A stretch of 64,000 bases of DNA, taken from NCBI RefSeq assembly GCF_011683915.1, contig NZ_JAAQPH010000024.1, positions 27,594 through 91,593 on the forward strand, read 5' to 3'. Below, in pieces: positions 37,717 to 46,232 of the stretch. This stretch comes from Pelagibius litoralis (GTDB lineage: Bacteria > Pseudomonadota > Alphaproteobacteria > Kiloniellales > Kiloniellaceae). A program made the translations under genes and the position numbers. The number at the start of each line of letters is the position of its first letter. Positions within the stretch are counted from its first letter, which is position 1. The notes under the pieces are model-generated. The model saw only the letters and a program-made list of their open reading frames with translations. It searched no databases and was not told the origin of the DNA.

Positions 37717-38934
37717 CTACTCCGCGGCGGCTGATGCTGCCAGCGGGATGCGCCCCACCAGCACCTCTTCGCCGGGCTGCGGATGGCGCGGCACGTTGAG
37801 GGCCAGCAGCAGGGAGCCGGCGGCCAGCGCCGCCCCGCTCAGGAAGACCGCCGCCGGGGAGACCAGCCAGAGGAAGCCGAAGGCTGCCGGCAGGAAGACC
37901 GCGGCAATGTGGTTGATGGTGAAGCTGACCCCGGCGGTGGAGGCGATGTCCGCAGGGTCGGCGATCTTCTGGAAGTAGGTCTTGATCGCAATCGCCAGGG
38001 CGAAGAACAGGTGGTCGACGACATAGAGGCCCGCCGCCACAGTGGCGTCCTCGACAAAGGCATAGGCAACGAAGACGCCGATCAGGCCGATATACTCGAA
38101 GATCAGTGCCCGGCGCTCGCCGATACGTCCGATCAGGCGGCCGATCTTGGGCGCCAGCCAGACGTTGATGGCGGCGTTCAGCAGGAACAGCAGGGCGATG
38201 GCGCCGACGTCGTAGCCGAACTTCTCGACCATCAGGAAGCCGGCGAAGACGACGAAGATCTGCCGCCGCGCGCCGGAGAGAAAGGTGAGGGCGTAGTAGA
38301 GCCAGTAGCGTTTGCGCAGCACCAGGTGCTTATGCTGCTCGACCTCCTGCGGGAAGGTGGGGAAACCCAGCCAGGCGACCAGGGCGACCAGCGCCGTCAC
38401 GCCGCCGCCGATGGCATAGATCCAGAAGTAATCCAGCGCCAGGATGTCGCTGGTCAGCCAGATCAGGCCGAAGACCACGATGGAGGCGAAGGAACCGACG
38501 GCAATGATCCGGCCCAGGGTCTCCGGCGCCTTTTCCTTGTCGATCCACTGCAGCGAGAGGGAGATCTGCAGGGTCTCGTAGTAGTGATAGCCGAGCGACA
38601 TGACGACGGTGGTGATGTAGAGCCCGATCACCGTGGGAAAAGCGCCTGTTACCGCAGTGCCGAGGCCGAGCAGCAGCAGAGAGAGATAGGCCAGGCGCTG
38701 CTCGCGGAACGCCAGCAGCAGGAAGACCACGCCGAAGGCAAGGAAACCGGGGACTTCGCGCAGCGACTGCAGGATGCCGATCTCGGCGCCGGTGAAGGCG
38801 GCGCGTTCGATGGCGAAGTTGTTCAGCAGCGCCTGCCAGGTGGCAAAACTCAGCGGCACCGATGCGGCCATCAGCAGCAGCAGGACTTCCGGGCGCTGCC
38901 AGGATTGAAGGCGGGCTTTCAGGGGCGTCGTCAT
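37717..38934 (-). CDS. MFS transporter
   Basis: A 405-residue, 12-helix major facilitator protein. The sequence after helix 5 (RIIAVGSFASIVVFGLIWL) and the central loop KHLVLRKRYWLYYALTFLSGARRQIF mark the two halves. The substrate cannot be inferred. It is divergent from an AraC-type gene with only 53 bp between, so the regulator probably controls it. Confidence 0.88.
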   Translation of the reverse strand: MTTPLKARLQSWQRPEVLLLLMAASVPLSFATWQALLNNFAIERAAFTGAEIGILQSLREVPGFLAFGVVFLLLAFREQRLAYLSLLLLGLGTAVTGAFPTVIGLYITTVVMSLGYHYYETLQISLSLQWIDKEKAPETLGRIIAVGSFASIVVFGLIWLTSDILALDYFWIYAIGGGVTALVALVAWLGFPTFPQEVEQHKHLVLRKRYWLYYALTFLSGARRQIFVVFAGFLMVEKFGYDVGAIALLFLLNAAINVWLAPKIGRLIGRIGERRALIFEYIGLIGVFVAYAFVEDATVAAGLYVVDHLFFALAIAIKTYFQKIADPADIASTAGVSFTINHIAAVFLPAAFGFLWLVSPAAVFLSGAALAAGSLLLALNVPRHPQPGEEVLVGRIPLAASAAAE

Positions 38935-38973
38935 GCTCCTTATCTAGGCTATGCAGAGTTGCCTGTCTTGCTG

Positions 38974-38979
38974 TATAAT
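38974..38979 (+). promoter_or_regulatory. -10 element immediately before the AraC gene
   Basis: A perfect TATAAT ends eight bases before the ATG at 38988. Transcription would start at or next to the ATG, giving a leaderless or near-leaderless mRNA. No Shine-Dalgarno sequence is present. Confidence 0.55.
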
Positions 38980-38987
38980 GACAGATT

Positions 38988-39839
38988 ATGGCTACAAACA
39001 GACAAATCCGGCCGGCGGCGTCCTGGCGTGTCAGGCCCGTCGATCCGCCGCCGGGCCACTCTGGCGGGCATCCGGGCGATCTCACCGACGCGGCGCGGCC
39101 CATCGCCCCGATGGCGCGGGACTACATCGGGCCCAGCCGGCGCGACTGGCACCACCACAGGCGTGGACAATTACTCTATGCGGTGAGCGGCGTGATGACC
39201 GTCTCCACCGCCGCCGGGACCTGGGTGGTGGCGCCGGAGCAGGCGGTCTGGGTGCCGCCGGGGGTGGAACATCAGGTGTCCCACGCCCAGACCATCGCCA
39301 TGCGCACGCTCTACATCGACCCGGCCGTTGCCGAAAGCCTGCCGGGCGACTGCTGCGTGGTGGCGGTGCCGGCGCTGCTGCGCGCCCTCATCCTGCGCGC
39401 CATCGAGGTCGGCCTGGACTACGAGGCCGAAGGGCCGGGCGCGCGGATCATGGCGGTCATTCTGGACGAGCTGCGCGCCCTGACGCCGGAGCCCCTGCAC
39501 CTGCCCCAGCCCCGTGATTCGCGCCTGCTGAAAGTAACCCGGGCGCTGATCGACGATCCCGCCGACGGCCGGCCTCTGGCCGACTGGGCAAGGGGCGCCG
39601 GGGCCAGCGAGCGCACCCTGGCACGGCTTTTCGTGAAGGAAACCGGCCTCACCTTCGGCGAGTGGCGCGAACGTCTGCGTCTGGTTACGGCGGTTGCCCG
39701 CCTGGCCGAGGGCGAAGCGGTCACCGCCGTCGCGCTCGACCTGGGCTATCAGAGCCCCAGCGCCTTCATCGCCATGTTCCGCCGCAGCCTGGGCGACACC
39801 CCGGGCCGCTACCTGCGCCAGCGCGGTGCGGGTGAATAG
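38988..39839 (+). CDS. AraC-family transcriptional regulator
   Basis: 283 residues. A cupin-like sensing domain (DWHHHRRGQLLYAVSGVMTV ... WVPPGVEHQV) is followed by the AraC double HTH from about 185 (DWARGAGASERTLARLFVKETGLTFGEWRERLRLVTAVARL, then VALDLGYQSPSAFIAMFRRSLGDTPGRYLR). It probably regulates the divergent MFS transporter. The gene appears to lack a leader (TATAAT just upstream). Confidence 0.92.
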   Translation: MATNRQIRPAASWRVRPVDPPPGHSGGHPGDLTDAARPIAPMARDYIGPSRRDWHHHRRGQLLYAVSGVMTVSTAAGTWVVAPEQAVWVPPGVEHQVSHAQTIAMRTLYIDPAVAESLPGDCCVVAVPALLRALILRAIEVGLDYEAEGPGARIMAVILDELRALTPEPLHLPQPRDSRLLKVTRALIDDPADGRPLADWARGAGASERTLARLFVKETGLTFGEWRERLRLVTAVARLAEGEAVTAVALDLGYQSPSAFIAMFRRSLGDTPGRYLRQRGAGE

Positions 39840-39856
39840 GCAGAGCAACCAAAAGC

Positions 39857-39971
39857 CCCCTCACCCTCCCGCTAACGCGGCCCCCTCCCTCTCCCACAAG
39901 GGGAGGGGGAAATACAGCTGCCCTTTTTGGTTCCCCCTCTCCCCTGCGTGGGAGAGGGTCGGGATGAGGGG
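39857..39971. repeat. Long palindromic element, copy 3
   Basis: Same core as copies 1 and 2, with CCCCTCACC at the left and the variant GATGAGGGG at the right. It lies between the convergent AraC and PNPOx-like genes. Confidence 0.9.
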
Positions 39972-39993
39972 GCTGGTTGTGCGGTAGGCCCAG

Positions 39994-40629
39994 TCAGGGG
40001 ACCAGCCAGGATGTCTGCAGTTGTCCGGCCTGGTTCCAGGCGAAGGTGGCGCGGCGGTGGCCGTAGGGTGTGAGATAAAGCCAGTCCATCTGACTGACGG
40101 TGCAGACCACCACGGCGAAATTCAGTTTGCCGATCTGGCTTTCGGCCTTCCCCGGCGGATGATTTTCCAGACGCTCGGGCAGGCCCGATGTCGGCCAGGC
40201 CCAGGGCAGGCCGGGCGGACCGGAAACCATGTAATAGCGGCGCTGGCTCAAAGACACCTCGGCCCAGGCCTCTTCGGCCAGCGCGTCGCCGTGATGAATT
40301 CTGGCCTCTGCCTGAACCCGGATCTGGGTGTCGTCGGAATGGGCCAGGAACAACAGGCTGACCCTGGGGTCGGCCTGGATTTCGCCGACCTTGCGGCTGC
40401 GCAGGTCGGTATAGAAGGTAAGCTGTCGGCGCTCCCGGTCGACATGGCGCAGAACCACCGTGCGCACCATGGCGCCGTGGGCCGGATCGTTGGTCGCCAG
40501 TGCCGGTGTATAGAGATCGTGTTTCGGATCCGACGCGCCGTCCAGGAGCAGCGCCCAGCATTCGCTCAGAACGGCGCTCAGCCGTGGTTCTTCGTCCGCA
40601 TTCCAGATATCGATCTTGTCTATGGCCAC
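39994..40629 (-). CDS. Pyridoxamine 5'-phosphate oxidase-like flavoprotein
   Basis: 211 residues of the PNPOx/Alr4036-type split barrel. RTVVLRHVDRERRQLTFYTDLRSRKVGEIQADPRVSLLFL binds FMN and RRYYMVSGPPG and WLYLTPYGHRRATFAW close the domain. It lacks the C-terminal PNPOx dimer motif RLRDR that marks true PdxH, so a general flavin-dependent role is safer than vitamin B6 oxidation. Confidence 0.82.
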   Translation of the reverse strand: MAIDKIDIWNADEEPRLSAVLSECWALLLDGASDPKHDLYTPALATNDPAHGAMVRTVVLRHVDRERRQLTFYTDLRSRKVGEIQADPRVSLLFLAHSDDTQIRVQAEARIHHGDALAEEAWAEVSLSQRRYYMVSGPPGLPWAWPTSGLPERLENHPPGKAESQIGKLNFAVVVCTVSQMDWLYLTPYGHRRATFAWNQAGQLQTSWLVP

Positions 40630-40836
40630 AGCCGGCCCTTTGCTGCACAGGGATGTTGCCGCCGCCCGCCGGGGTGGTCAGGGCAGGCCTCTACTTGAGT
40701 AGTTTAGTCCGCTCTACCGGTCGCAAAAAAGGCTTTCCTGCTGGATTTGCGGGCTCGGCTCTGCGCTGAATCAAAGCCTCAGCGGCCGGCCGTTGCTAAG
40801 CAGCGGGTATCTGAAGCAGCCTTTCGGAGGGCGGCG

Positions 40837-41817
40837 ATGCGCCTGGCGACCTTTAACCTGGAGTCCCTGGATCTGCGGCGTGGCGGGGAGGCGGCCCTGG
40901 AACGGCGGATCGCCGTGATGGCGCCGCAGATGGATCGTTTGCGTGCCGACGTTCTTTGTCTGCAGGAGGTCAACGGACAGAAGCCTGAGGCGGCAGAGGG
41001 AGATGCCGGGGCAGCGCGGCGCCAGCCACTGGCCCTGGAAAAGCTGCTGGCGGCCACCGCCTATGCCGGATACCACCTGGTGACCAGCACGGCGGTTTCC
41101 GGCGGCGGCCTGGCCGATGTTCACAACCTGGCGCTCGCCAGCCGCTTCCCGATCCTGGAGGTCCGCGAACTGCGCAACGATCTGGTGCCGCCCCGGCGCT
41201 ATGAAGCGGTGACCGCCGTCCCGCGGGAGAGCGGCGGCACGACCCTGGCCTGGGACCGTCCGCTTCTGTACTGCCTGTTGCAGTTACCCGGCGGGCTTTT
41301 GCACGTGATCAACCTTCATCTGCGTTCGCCCCTGGCGGCGCCGATTCCCGGCCAGAAGACCGCGGCGCAGGTTTGGTCCTCCGTCGCCGGCTGGGCCGAT
41401 GGCTTGCTGGCAGCGACCATCATGCGCAGCGGTCAGGCGCTGGAGGCGCGCCTGCTGGTGGAACAGCTCTTCGACAGGGAACCGCAGGCCCTGATCGCCG
41501 TTTGCGGCGACCTCAACGCAGGCGTCGAGGAAACGCCGGCGAGAATTCTGCGCGCCGCCGTCGAAGACAACGGCAACCCGGCCCTGGCGGCGCGGGCGCT
41601 GCACCTCCTTGAGCAGGCCCTGCCGGCGGAAAGGCGTTACAGCGTGATCCACGGTGGGCGCAGGCTGATGTTCGATCACATCCTGGCTTCGCCCGCCTTG
41701 CATAGCGGTTTCACCGGCATCGAGGCGCTGAATGACGCGCTGCCCGACGAAGTGGAGATGGCGGAGGATGATCCGCGTTCCAACCACGCCCCCCTGGTCG
41801 CAGAGTTCGATCTGTAA
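40837..41817 (+). CDS. Endonuclease/exonuclease/phosphatase family protein
   Basis: A 326-residue metal-dependent phosphoesterase. MRLATFNLESLDL begins the fold, LCLQEVNG supplies the metal-binding Glu, HVINLHLRS the active-site His, CGDLNAGVEE the Asp-Asn pair and SNHAPLVAEFDL the terminal His. The substrate (DNA, lipid phosphate or other) is unknown. The ATG at 40837 follows GGAGGG; a reading 30 codons longer has no such site. Confidence 0.88.
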   Translation: MRLATFNLESLDLRRGGEAALERRIAVMAPQMDRLRADVLCLQEVNGQKPEAAEGDAGAARRQPLALEKLLAATAYAGYHLVTSTAVSGGGLADVHNLALASRFPILEVRELRNDLVPPRRYEAVTAVPRESGGTTLAWDRPLLYCLLQLPGGLLHVINLHLRSPLAAPIPGQKTAAQVWSSVAGWADGLLAATIMRSGQALEARLLVEQLFDREPQALIAVCGDLNAGVEETPARILRAAVEDNGNPALAARALHLLEQALPAERRYSVIHGGRRLMFDHILASPALHSGFTGIEALNDALPDEVEMAEDDPRSNHAPLVAEFDL

Positions 41818-41848
41818 AACGCCTTCCTACCGGGAGGGACCAGTTTTC

Positions 41849-41954
41849 CGTCACCCCGGACTTGATCCGGGGTCCATAGCGGGGAAGCCTCGATGCTTCC
41901 TGCGAGAGATCGAGCCGTCGGCACCATGGATTCCGGATCAAGTCCGGGATGACG
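41849..41954. repeat. GTCACCC-type inverted repeat, copy 2
   Basis: CGTCACCCCGGACTTGATCC at the left and its near-complement (GGATCAAGTCCGGGATGACG) at the right close a 106-bp element between two genes. The left arm matches the half-element at 63856-63875 that abuts the IS. Confidence 0.88.
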
Positions 41955-42007
41955 TGAAGCGGAAGCGGTTTCCCCGATGTGATCGGAAATCTCTCTAACT
42001 GATCATT

Positions 42008-42994
42008 TCAAGCCGCCCTCGGGCGCTCGCGGTTGTGCGGCGCTGAAAAGTCGATGGCCGGGCCCTTGGGGACGATGCGGGTCGGGTTGACGCTTTCGTG
42101 GCTGCCGTAATAGTGCTGCTTGATGTGGAACAGATCGACGGTCTCGGCGACGCCCGGCATCTGGTAAAGTTCGCGGGTGTAGTTCCACAGATTGGGATAG
42201 TCGGCGAGGCGCCGCTGGTTGCACTTGAAGTGGCCGTAGTAGACCGGATCGAAACGCAGCAGGGTGGTGAAGAGCCGCCAGTCGGCTTCCGTAACGACAT
42301 CTCCGGCGAGGTAGCGCTGGCGGCCCAGCCGCGCCTCGATATCGTCCAGGGTGGCGAAGAGCGCGTCGAAGGCTTCTTCATAGGCTTCCTGGCTGGTGGC
42401 GAAACCGCACTTGTAGACGCCGTTGTTCACGTGGCCGTAGATCGGTGCGTTGATGGCGTCGATTTCTTCACGCAGAGCGGCGGGATAGAAATCCAGGTTG
42501 GACCCGGTCAGGCCGTCGAAGGCGCTGTTGAACATGCGGATGATCTCGGACGACTCGTTGCTGACGATGGTGCCCTTCTGTTTGTCCCAGAGCACCGGCA
42601 CGGTTACCCGGCCGCTATAGAGCGGATCGGCCTTGGTATAGATCTGATGCATCAGCCGGGCACCGTTCAGCGGGTCGCCGGTGGCGCCGGGTCCTTCTTC
42701 GAAGGTCCAGCCTTCTTCGCCCATGTGCCAGTGCACCACCGAAACCGATATCAGGTCCTCCAGGCCTTTCAGCTTGCGCAGGATCATGGTGCGGTGGGCC
42801 CAGGGGCAGGCCAGCGAGACATAGAGGTGATAGCGCCCGGCCTCCGCCTTGAAGCCGGCCTCACCGCTGGAACCCGCGCCGCCGTCGGCGGTGACCCAGT
42901 TGCGAAAGGCGCTCTGCTTGCGCTGAAAGCGCCCGCCGCTCGACTTCGTGTCGTACCACTGGTCTTTCCAGGCACCGTCCACCAAGAGACCCAT
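42008..42994 (-). CDS. Glutathionyl-hydroquinone reductase (GST family, YqjG/ECM4-like)
   Basis: A 328-residue Xi-class glutathione transferase that reduces glutathionyl-hydroquinones to hydroquinones. Cys63 in SLACPWAHR is the catalytic residue; the N-terminal GLLVDGAWKDQWYDTKSSGGRFQR, VPVLWDKQKGTIVSNESSEI and the C-terminal helical domain are typical. It is the last gene of a leftward set with wrbA and a pirin, all acting on quinones or aromatic electrophiles. Confidence 0.92.
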   Translation of the reverse strand: MGLLVDGAWKDQWYDTKSSGGRFQRKQSAFRNWVTADGGAGSSGEAGFKAEAGRYHLYVSLACPWAHRTMILRKLKGLEDLISVSVVHWHMGEEGWTFEEGPGATGDPLNGARLMHQIYTKADPLYSGRVTVPVLWDKQKGTIVSNESSEIIRMFNSAFDGLTGSNLDFYPAALREEIDAINAPIYGHVNNGVYKCGFATSQEAYEEAFDALFATLDDIEARLGRQRYLAGDVVTEADWRLFTTLLRFDPVYYGHFKCNQRRLADYPNLWNYTRELYQMPGVAETVDLFHIKQHYYGSHESVNPTRIVPKGPAIDFSAPHNRERPRAA

Positions 42995-43024
42995 GATGTT
43001 CTTCCTTTTCGTTCGCGTCTTCGT

Positions 43025-43723
43025 TCAGGCGACGTCGGCCAGCAGAATCTCGGCGTCGGTTTCGGCTATGATCTCCACCCTGTCGACATCGTTGATGGCG
43101 ATGCCGTCCCGCTCGCCCGCCTTCACACCGTTCACCGTGATGCTGCCTTTGGCCGGCACCAGGTAGAGTTTGCGCCCCGGGTCCAGGTCATGGCTGACCG
43201 CCTGGCCCGCCGTCAGGGTCGCGCCCAGAATGGCGGCGTCCTGATAGATCGGCAGCGCCTCCTGATGCTGCCTGCGGCCGGAAGCCAGGGCGACCAGTTC
43301 GCCCGCGCGCTCGGCTTTTGGAAAGGCGCGGGCTTCCCAGCGCGGCTCGACGCCGTGGACCGCCGGTTCGATCCAGATCTGGAAAATCCGTGTCGCCTCG
43401 TCTTCGCGGTTGAACTCCGCATGCATGATGCCGCTGCCGGCGGACATCACCTGCACGTCGCCCGCTTCGGTCCTGCCCTCGTTGCCGAGATGATCCTTGT
43501 GGGTGATGGCCCCTTCGCGCACGTAGGTAATGATTTCCATGTCGCGGTGGCCGTGCAGGTCGAAGCCCGTGCCCGGCAGGATCTTGTCGTCGTTCCAGAC
43601 CCTGAGCGGGCCGAAGCCCATGCGCGCCGGGTCGTAGTAATCAGCAAAACTGAAGTGATAGCGCGCCGAGAGCCAGTCGTTCTGGAAGCGGCCGAGGTCG
43701 TCGAAAGTCTTGATCTCAATCAT
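43025..43723 (-). CDS. Pirin-family protein
   Basis: A 232-residue bicupin. GFDLHGHRDMEIITYVREG carries the His-x-His and Glu metal ligands, followed by DVQVMSAGSGIMHAEFN. YhhW-type pirins open flavonols such as quercetin and may act on other aromatics. It lies between wrbA and the glutathionyl-hydroquinone reductase gene and is probably cotranscribed with both. Confidence 0.92.
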   Translation of the reverse strand: MIEIKTFDDLGRFQNDWLSARYHFSFADYYDPARMGFGPLRVWNDDKILPGTGFDLHGHRDMEIITYVREGAITHKDHLGNEGRTEAGDVQVMSAGSGIMHAEFNREDEATRIFQIWIEPAVHGVEPRWEARAFPKAERAGELVALASGRRQHQEALPIYQDAAILGATLTAGQAVSHDLDPGRKLYLVPAKGSITVNGVKAGERDGIAINDVDRVEIIAETDAEILLADVA

Positions 43724-43766
43724 CGTCTTTATCCTTCAGCGCGCGGAGCCTCTCTCCACGCTTCAA

Positions 43767-44369
43767 CTAGCCCGCCAGCCTGCCGGCGATCTCCGCCACG
43801 TGGCGGCCCTGGAAGCGGGCGATCCTCAATTCGATCTCACTGACCTGGCGGCTGCCGTCGCCGTCGGCAAGGGTGGTGGCGCCGTAAGGGGTGCCGCCGC
43901 TGATCTCGCCCATCTGCATCAGCTCCTTGCAGCTATAGGGTACGCCGACCACCACCATACCCTGATGGAACAGGGTGCTGTGGAACGAGGTGATCGTGGT
44001 CTCCTGGCCGCCGTGCTGGCTGGCGGTGGAGGCGAAGACGCTGCCGACCTTGCCGATCAGTCCGCCCTTCATCCACAGGCCGCCGGTCTGATCGAGAAAA
44101 TTGCGCATCTGTGCCGCCATGTTGCCGAAGCGCGTCGGCGTGCCGAAGATGATGGCGTCGTAGTTGCCCAGCTCGTTCGGATCGGCCAGCGGCGCGGCCT
44201 GGTCGAGCTTCACCCCGGCGTTCTTGGCCACCTCTTCGGGCATCAACTCGGGCACCCGCTTCACCGTGACCTCGGTTCCGGCGACTTCGCGCGCGCCCTC
44301 GGCGATCGCGCCGGCCATGGTTTCGACGTGTCCGTAGCTGCTGTAATAGAGCACGAGTAGCTTGGTCAT
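43767..44369 (-). CDS. wrbA: NAD(P)H:quinone oxidoreductase WrbA
   Basis: A 200-residue flavodoxin-like tetramer that makes a two-electron reduction of quinones, avoiding semiquinones. [24 protein letters not shown] binds the FMN phosphate, and [27 protein letters not shown] is the WrbA signature. The start at 44369 follows AGGGAAATACAGG; a reading 42 codons longer is rejected. It is first in the wrbA-pirin-GST set and divergent from a LysR gene. Confidence 0.95.
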   Translation of the reverse strand: MTKLLVLYYSSYGHVETMAGAIAEGAREVAGTEVTVKRVPELMPEEVAKNAGVKLDQAAPLADPNELGNYDAIIFGTPTRFGNMAAQMRNFLDQTGGLWMKGGLIGKVGSVFASTASQHGGQETTITSFHSTLFHQGMVVVGVPYSCKELMQMGEISGGTPYGATTLADGDGSRQVSEIELRIARFQGRHVAEIAGRLAG

Positions 44370-44493
44370 CCTGTATTTCCCTGATTGGCGCCGCGCCGGG
44401 CGGGCTGTTGCGGTTGCGGGGTCGCCGCAAAAGCGGCCTGGATGATAGCTAATTCGTTCTCTTTCGATTATTAATAGGTCGATTTGGAACATC

Positions 44494-44515
44494 ATTGTTT
44501 CTATAAGGAAACGAT
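44494..44515. promoter_or_regulatory. Candidate LysR operator
   Basis: ATTGTTTC (44494-44501) and GAAACGAT (44508-44515) are complementary at seven of eight positions around TATAAG. The site fits the T-N11-A pattern of LysR-type operators and ends three bases before the LysR start, suitable for autorepression and control of wrbA. Confidence 0.6.
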
Positions 44516-44518
44516 AGT

Positions 44519-45469
44519 ATGTCGCGGCTGGATGAGATGGCGGTCTTCGCCGAGGTGGTGGAGGCGGAAGGGTTTTCCGCTGCCGCCCGGGTGCTCGGGG
44601 TCAGCAAATCGGCGGTTTCCAAGCAGGTCGGCCGCCTGGAGGACCGGCTTGGGGTCCGCCTGCTGAACCGCACCACCCGGCGTCTCTCGCTGACCGAGGC
44701 CGGCGCGACCTTTTACGAAGCCAGCCGCCGGGTGCTGGACGAGGCCCTGGTGGCGGAGACGGCGGTCAGCAGCCTGTCGGCGGCGCCGCGCGGCCTGCTG
44801 AAACTGAACGCGCCGATGTCCTTCGGTTTTCTGCACCTGGCCCGGGTGATCCCGGAGTTTCACGCGCGCTATCCCCGGATTGTTATCGATGCGGTCATGA
44901 ACGACCGCTTCGTCGACCTAGTGGAGGAGGGCTATGACGTCGCGATCCGCATCACCGGCGCGCTACAGGATTCCAGCCTGATCGCCCGCTACCTGGCGCC
45001 CAGCCAGGCGCTTCTCTGTGCCGCGCCCGACTATCTGGCGCAGCGCGGCACGCCGTTGCAGCCGGAAGATCTCAGCGGGCACGACTGCCTCATCTATTCA
45101 AACCTCGACCAGCGTCATGCCTGGCGTTTCGCCGGCCCGCGCGGTCCGGTCCGGGTGAAGGTGAAAGGGCCTTTCCAGGCCAACAACGGCGACGCGCTCT
45201 GCAGTGCCGCCCTTGCCGGTATGGGCATTGCGGCGCTGCCGAGCTTCATCGTCGGCGAACACCTGCTGGCCGGCCGGCTGGTGCCCGTGCTGTGCGGCTT
45301 TCGCCTGGCGGCGCAGGGCATCTATGCGGTCTATCCGCACAACCGAAACCTCTCCGCCAAGGTCCGGGCCTTCGTAGACTTTCTGGCCGGGCGCTTCGGC
45401 CCCGAGCCCTATTGGGACGACGGGCTGGACCGGGTTCTGCAGCCTGCCGCGCCAATGCAACAAGGCTAG
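44519..45469 (+). CDS. LysR-family transcriptional regulator
   Basis: 316 residues. The winged HTH spans 1-60 ([53 protein letters not shown]). The remainder is a periplasmic-binding-like co-inducer domain. It diverges from the wrbA operon, so control of the quinone-stress genes is likely, with a quinone or aromatic as possible effector. AAGGAA precedes the ATG. Confidence 0.92.
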   Translation: MSRLDEMAVFAEVVEAEGFSAAARVLGVSKSAVSKQVGRLEDRLGVRLLNRTTRRLSLTEAGATFYEASRRVLDEALVAETAVSSLSAAPRGLLKLNAPMSFGFLHLARVIPEFHARYPRIVIDAVMNDRFVDLVEEGYDVAIRITGALQDSSLIARYLAPSQALLCAAPDYLAQRGTPLQPEDLSGHDCLIYSNLDQRHAWRFAGPRGPVRVKVKGPFQANNGDALCSAALAGMGIAALPSFIVGEHLLAGRLVPVLCGFRLAAQGIYAVYPHNRNLSAKVRAFVDFLAGRFGPEPYWDDGLDRVLQPAAPMQQG

Positions 45470-45479
45470 AATCGTTAAG

Positions 45480-45649
45480 ACAACTGTGATATGGCAGTTG
45501 TTCGTGAACGGCAAAAGCCGTTCGAGCGAAGCATAAGAGGAGGGTGGATCCCTTGGCGAACCAGGAAAGACTGCGACGACGACGCTGAGCCCCGCGCCTT
45601 TTGCGTGCGCCCACGCCTGCAGTCTGCAAACGCCGTTCTTTAGGACGGC
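45480..45649 (+). ncRNA. Structured leader upstream of the GNAT gene
   Basis: Between the LysR stop and the GNAT start lie several pairable segments. ACAACTG/CAGTTGT is at 45480-45486/45495-45501. GAACGGC-AAAA-GCCGTTC is at 45506-45523. AGACTGCG (45568-45575) pairs with TGCAGTCT (45618-45625), and GCCGTTC-TTTA-GGACGGC is at 45632-45649. GCCGTTC occurs twice, so GAACGGC can pair with either. Within it is a short Arg-rich reading frame. The layout resembles attenuator leaders; no match to a named Rfam family could be tested. Confidence 0.6.
45553..45588 (+). CDS. Arginine-rich leader peptide (11 residues)
   Basis: TTG at 45553 lies eight bases after AGGAGGG, the strongest Shine-Dalgarno in the neighbourhood. 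It encodes MANQERLRRRR and stops at TGA, 79 bases before the GNAT gene. The last four codons are CGA CGA CGA CGC. A ribosome slowed there would cover the start of the AGACTGCG arm that pairs with 45618-45625. A longer frame from ATG 45491 reads through the same DNA in another phase. Leader function is inferred. Confidence 0.55.
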   Translation: MANQERLRRRR

Positions 45650-45667
45650 TCACCTGGAAAAGAGATC

Positions 45668-46204
45668 ATGACCTTCGTTCTTGTGCCCGAGCGGCCGGAT
45701 GACACCGCCCTCAACACGCCCCTGCTTGACCGGACCTTCGGTTTCGACCGCACACAGCGGACGGTCTATCGCCTGCGCGAGGGCATTGCACCGGTGGCGG
45801 GCTTGTGCTTTTCCGCGGTCGCCGAGGACGGCAGTCTGCTCGGTTCGATCCGCTATTGGCCGATCGCGATTGCCGAGACGCCGGCAATTCTGCTGGGGCC
45901 CCTTGCGGTCGAACCGGCCCAACAGGGGCGCGGCATCGGCAAGGCCCTGGTCGGTCACAGCCTGGATGAAGCCGCCAAGCTGGGGCACAGCATCTGCGTT
46001 GTGGTTGGCGCGCCGACCTACTACCGCCCCTTTGGCTTTGTCTCGGCCGGCACCATCGGTCTCTCGCTGCCCGGCCCGGTGGAGCCGGAGCGCTTTCAGG
46101 TGAAAGCACTGGTGCCCGGCGCCCTGACCGAGGTCTACGGTGTGATCGGAAGCGGCCCGACAGTCTCCCAGACCCAGAGGGGGCTTCGCCGCTCCGTCGC
46201 TTGA
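45668..46204 (+). CDS. GNAT-family N-acetyltransferase
   Basis: 178 residues of a YhbS-like GNAT acetyltransferase. VEPAQQGRGIGKALVGHSLDEAAKLG holds the acetyl-CoA pyrophosphate loop (QGRGIG). VVGAPTYYRPFGF is the second conserved strand and helix. The acceptor is unknown; related proteins sit beside ornithine decarboxylase genes in some Alphaproteobacteria, which would fit a polyamine link. A 198-bp structured leader precedes it. Confidence 0.88.
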   Translation: MTFVLVPERPDDTALNTPLLDRTFGFDRTQRTVYRLREGIAPVAGLCFSAVAEDGSLLGSIRYWPIAIAETPAILLGPLAVEPAQQGRGIGKALVGHSLDEAAKLGHSICVVVGAPTYYRPFGFVSAGTIGLSLPGPVEPERFQVKALVPGALTEVYGVIGSGPTVSQTQRGLRRSVA

Positions 46205-46232
46205 CGGTCAAGACCGGTGAGCCGCCGCGCGG

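Noticed and set aside
36133..39971. CRISPR-like spaced repeats
   Set aside because: The three copies are long palindromes far apart with genes between them, not short direct repeats with uniform spacers.
39994..40629. Authentic pyridoxamine-phosphate oxidase (pdxH)
   Set aside because: The C-terminal RLRDR-type dimer motif is missing, so only a PNPOx-like flavoprotein is supported.
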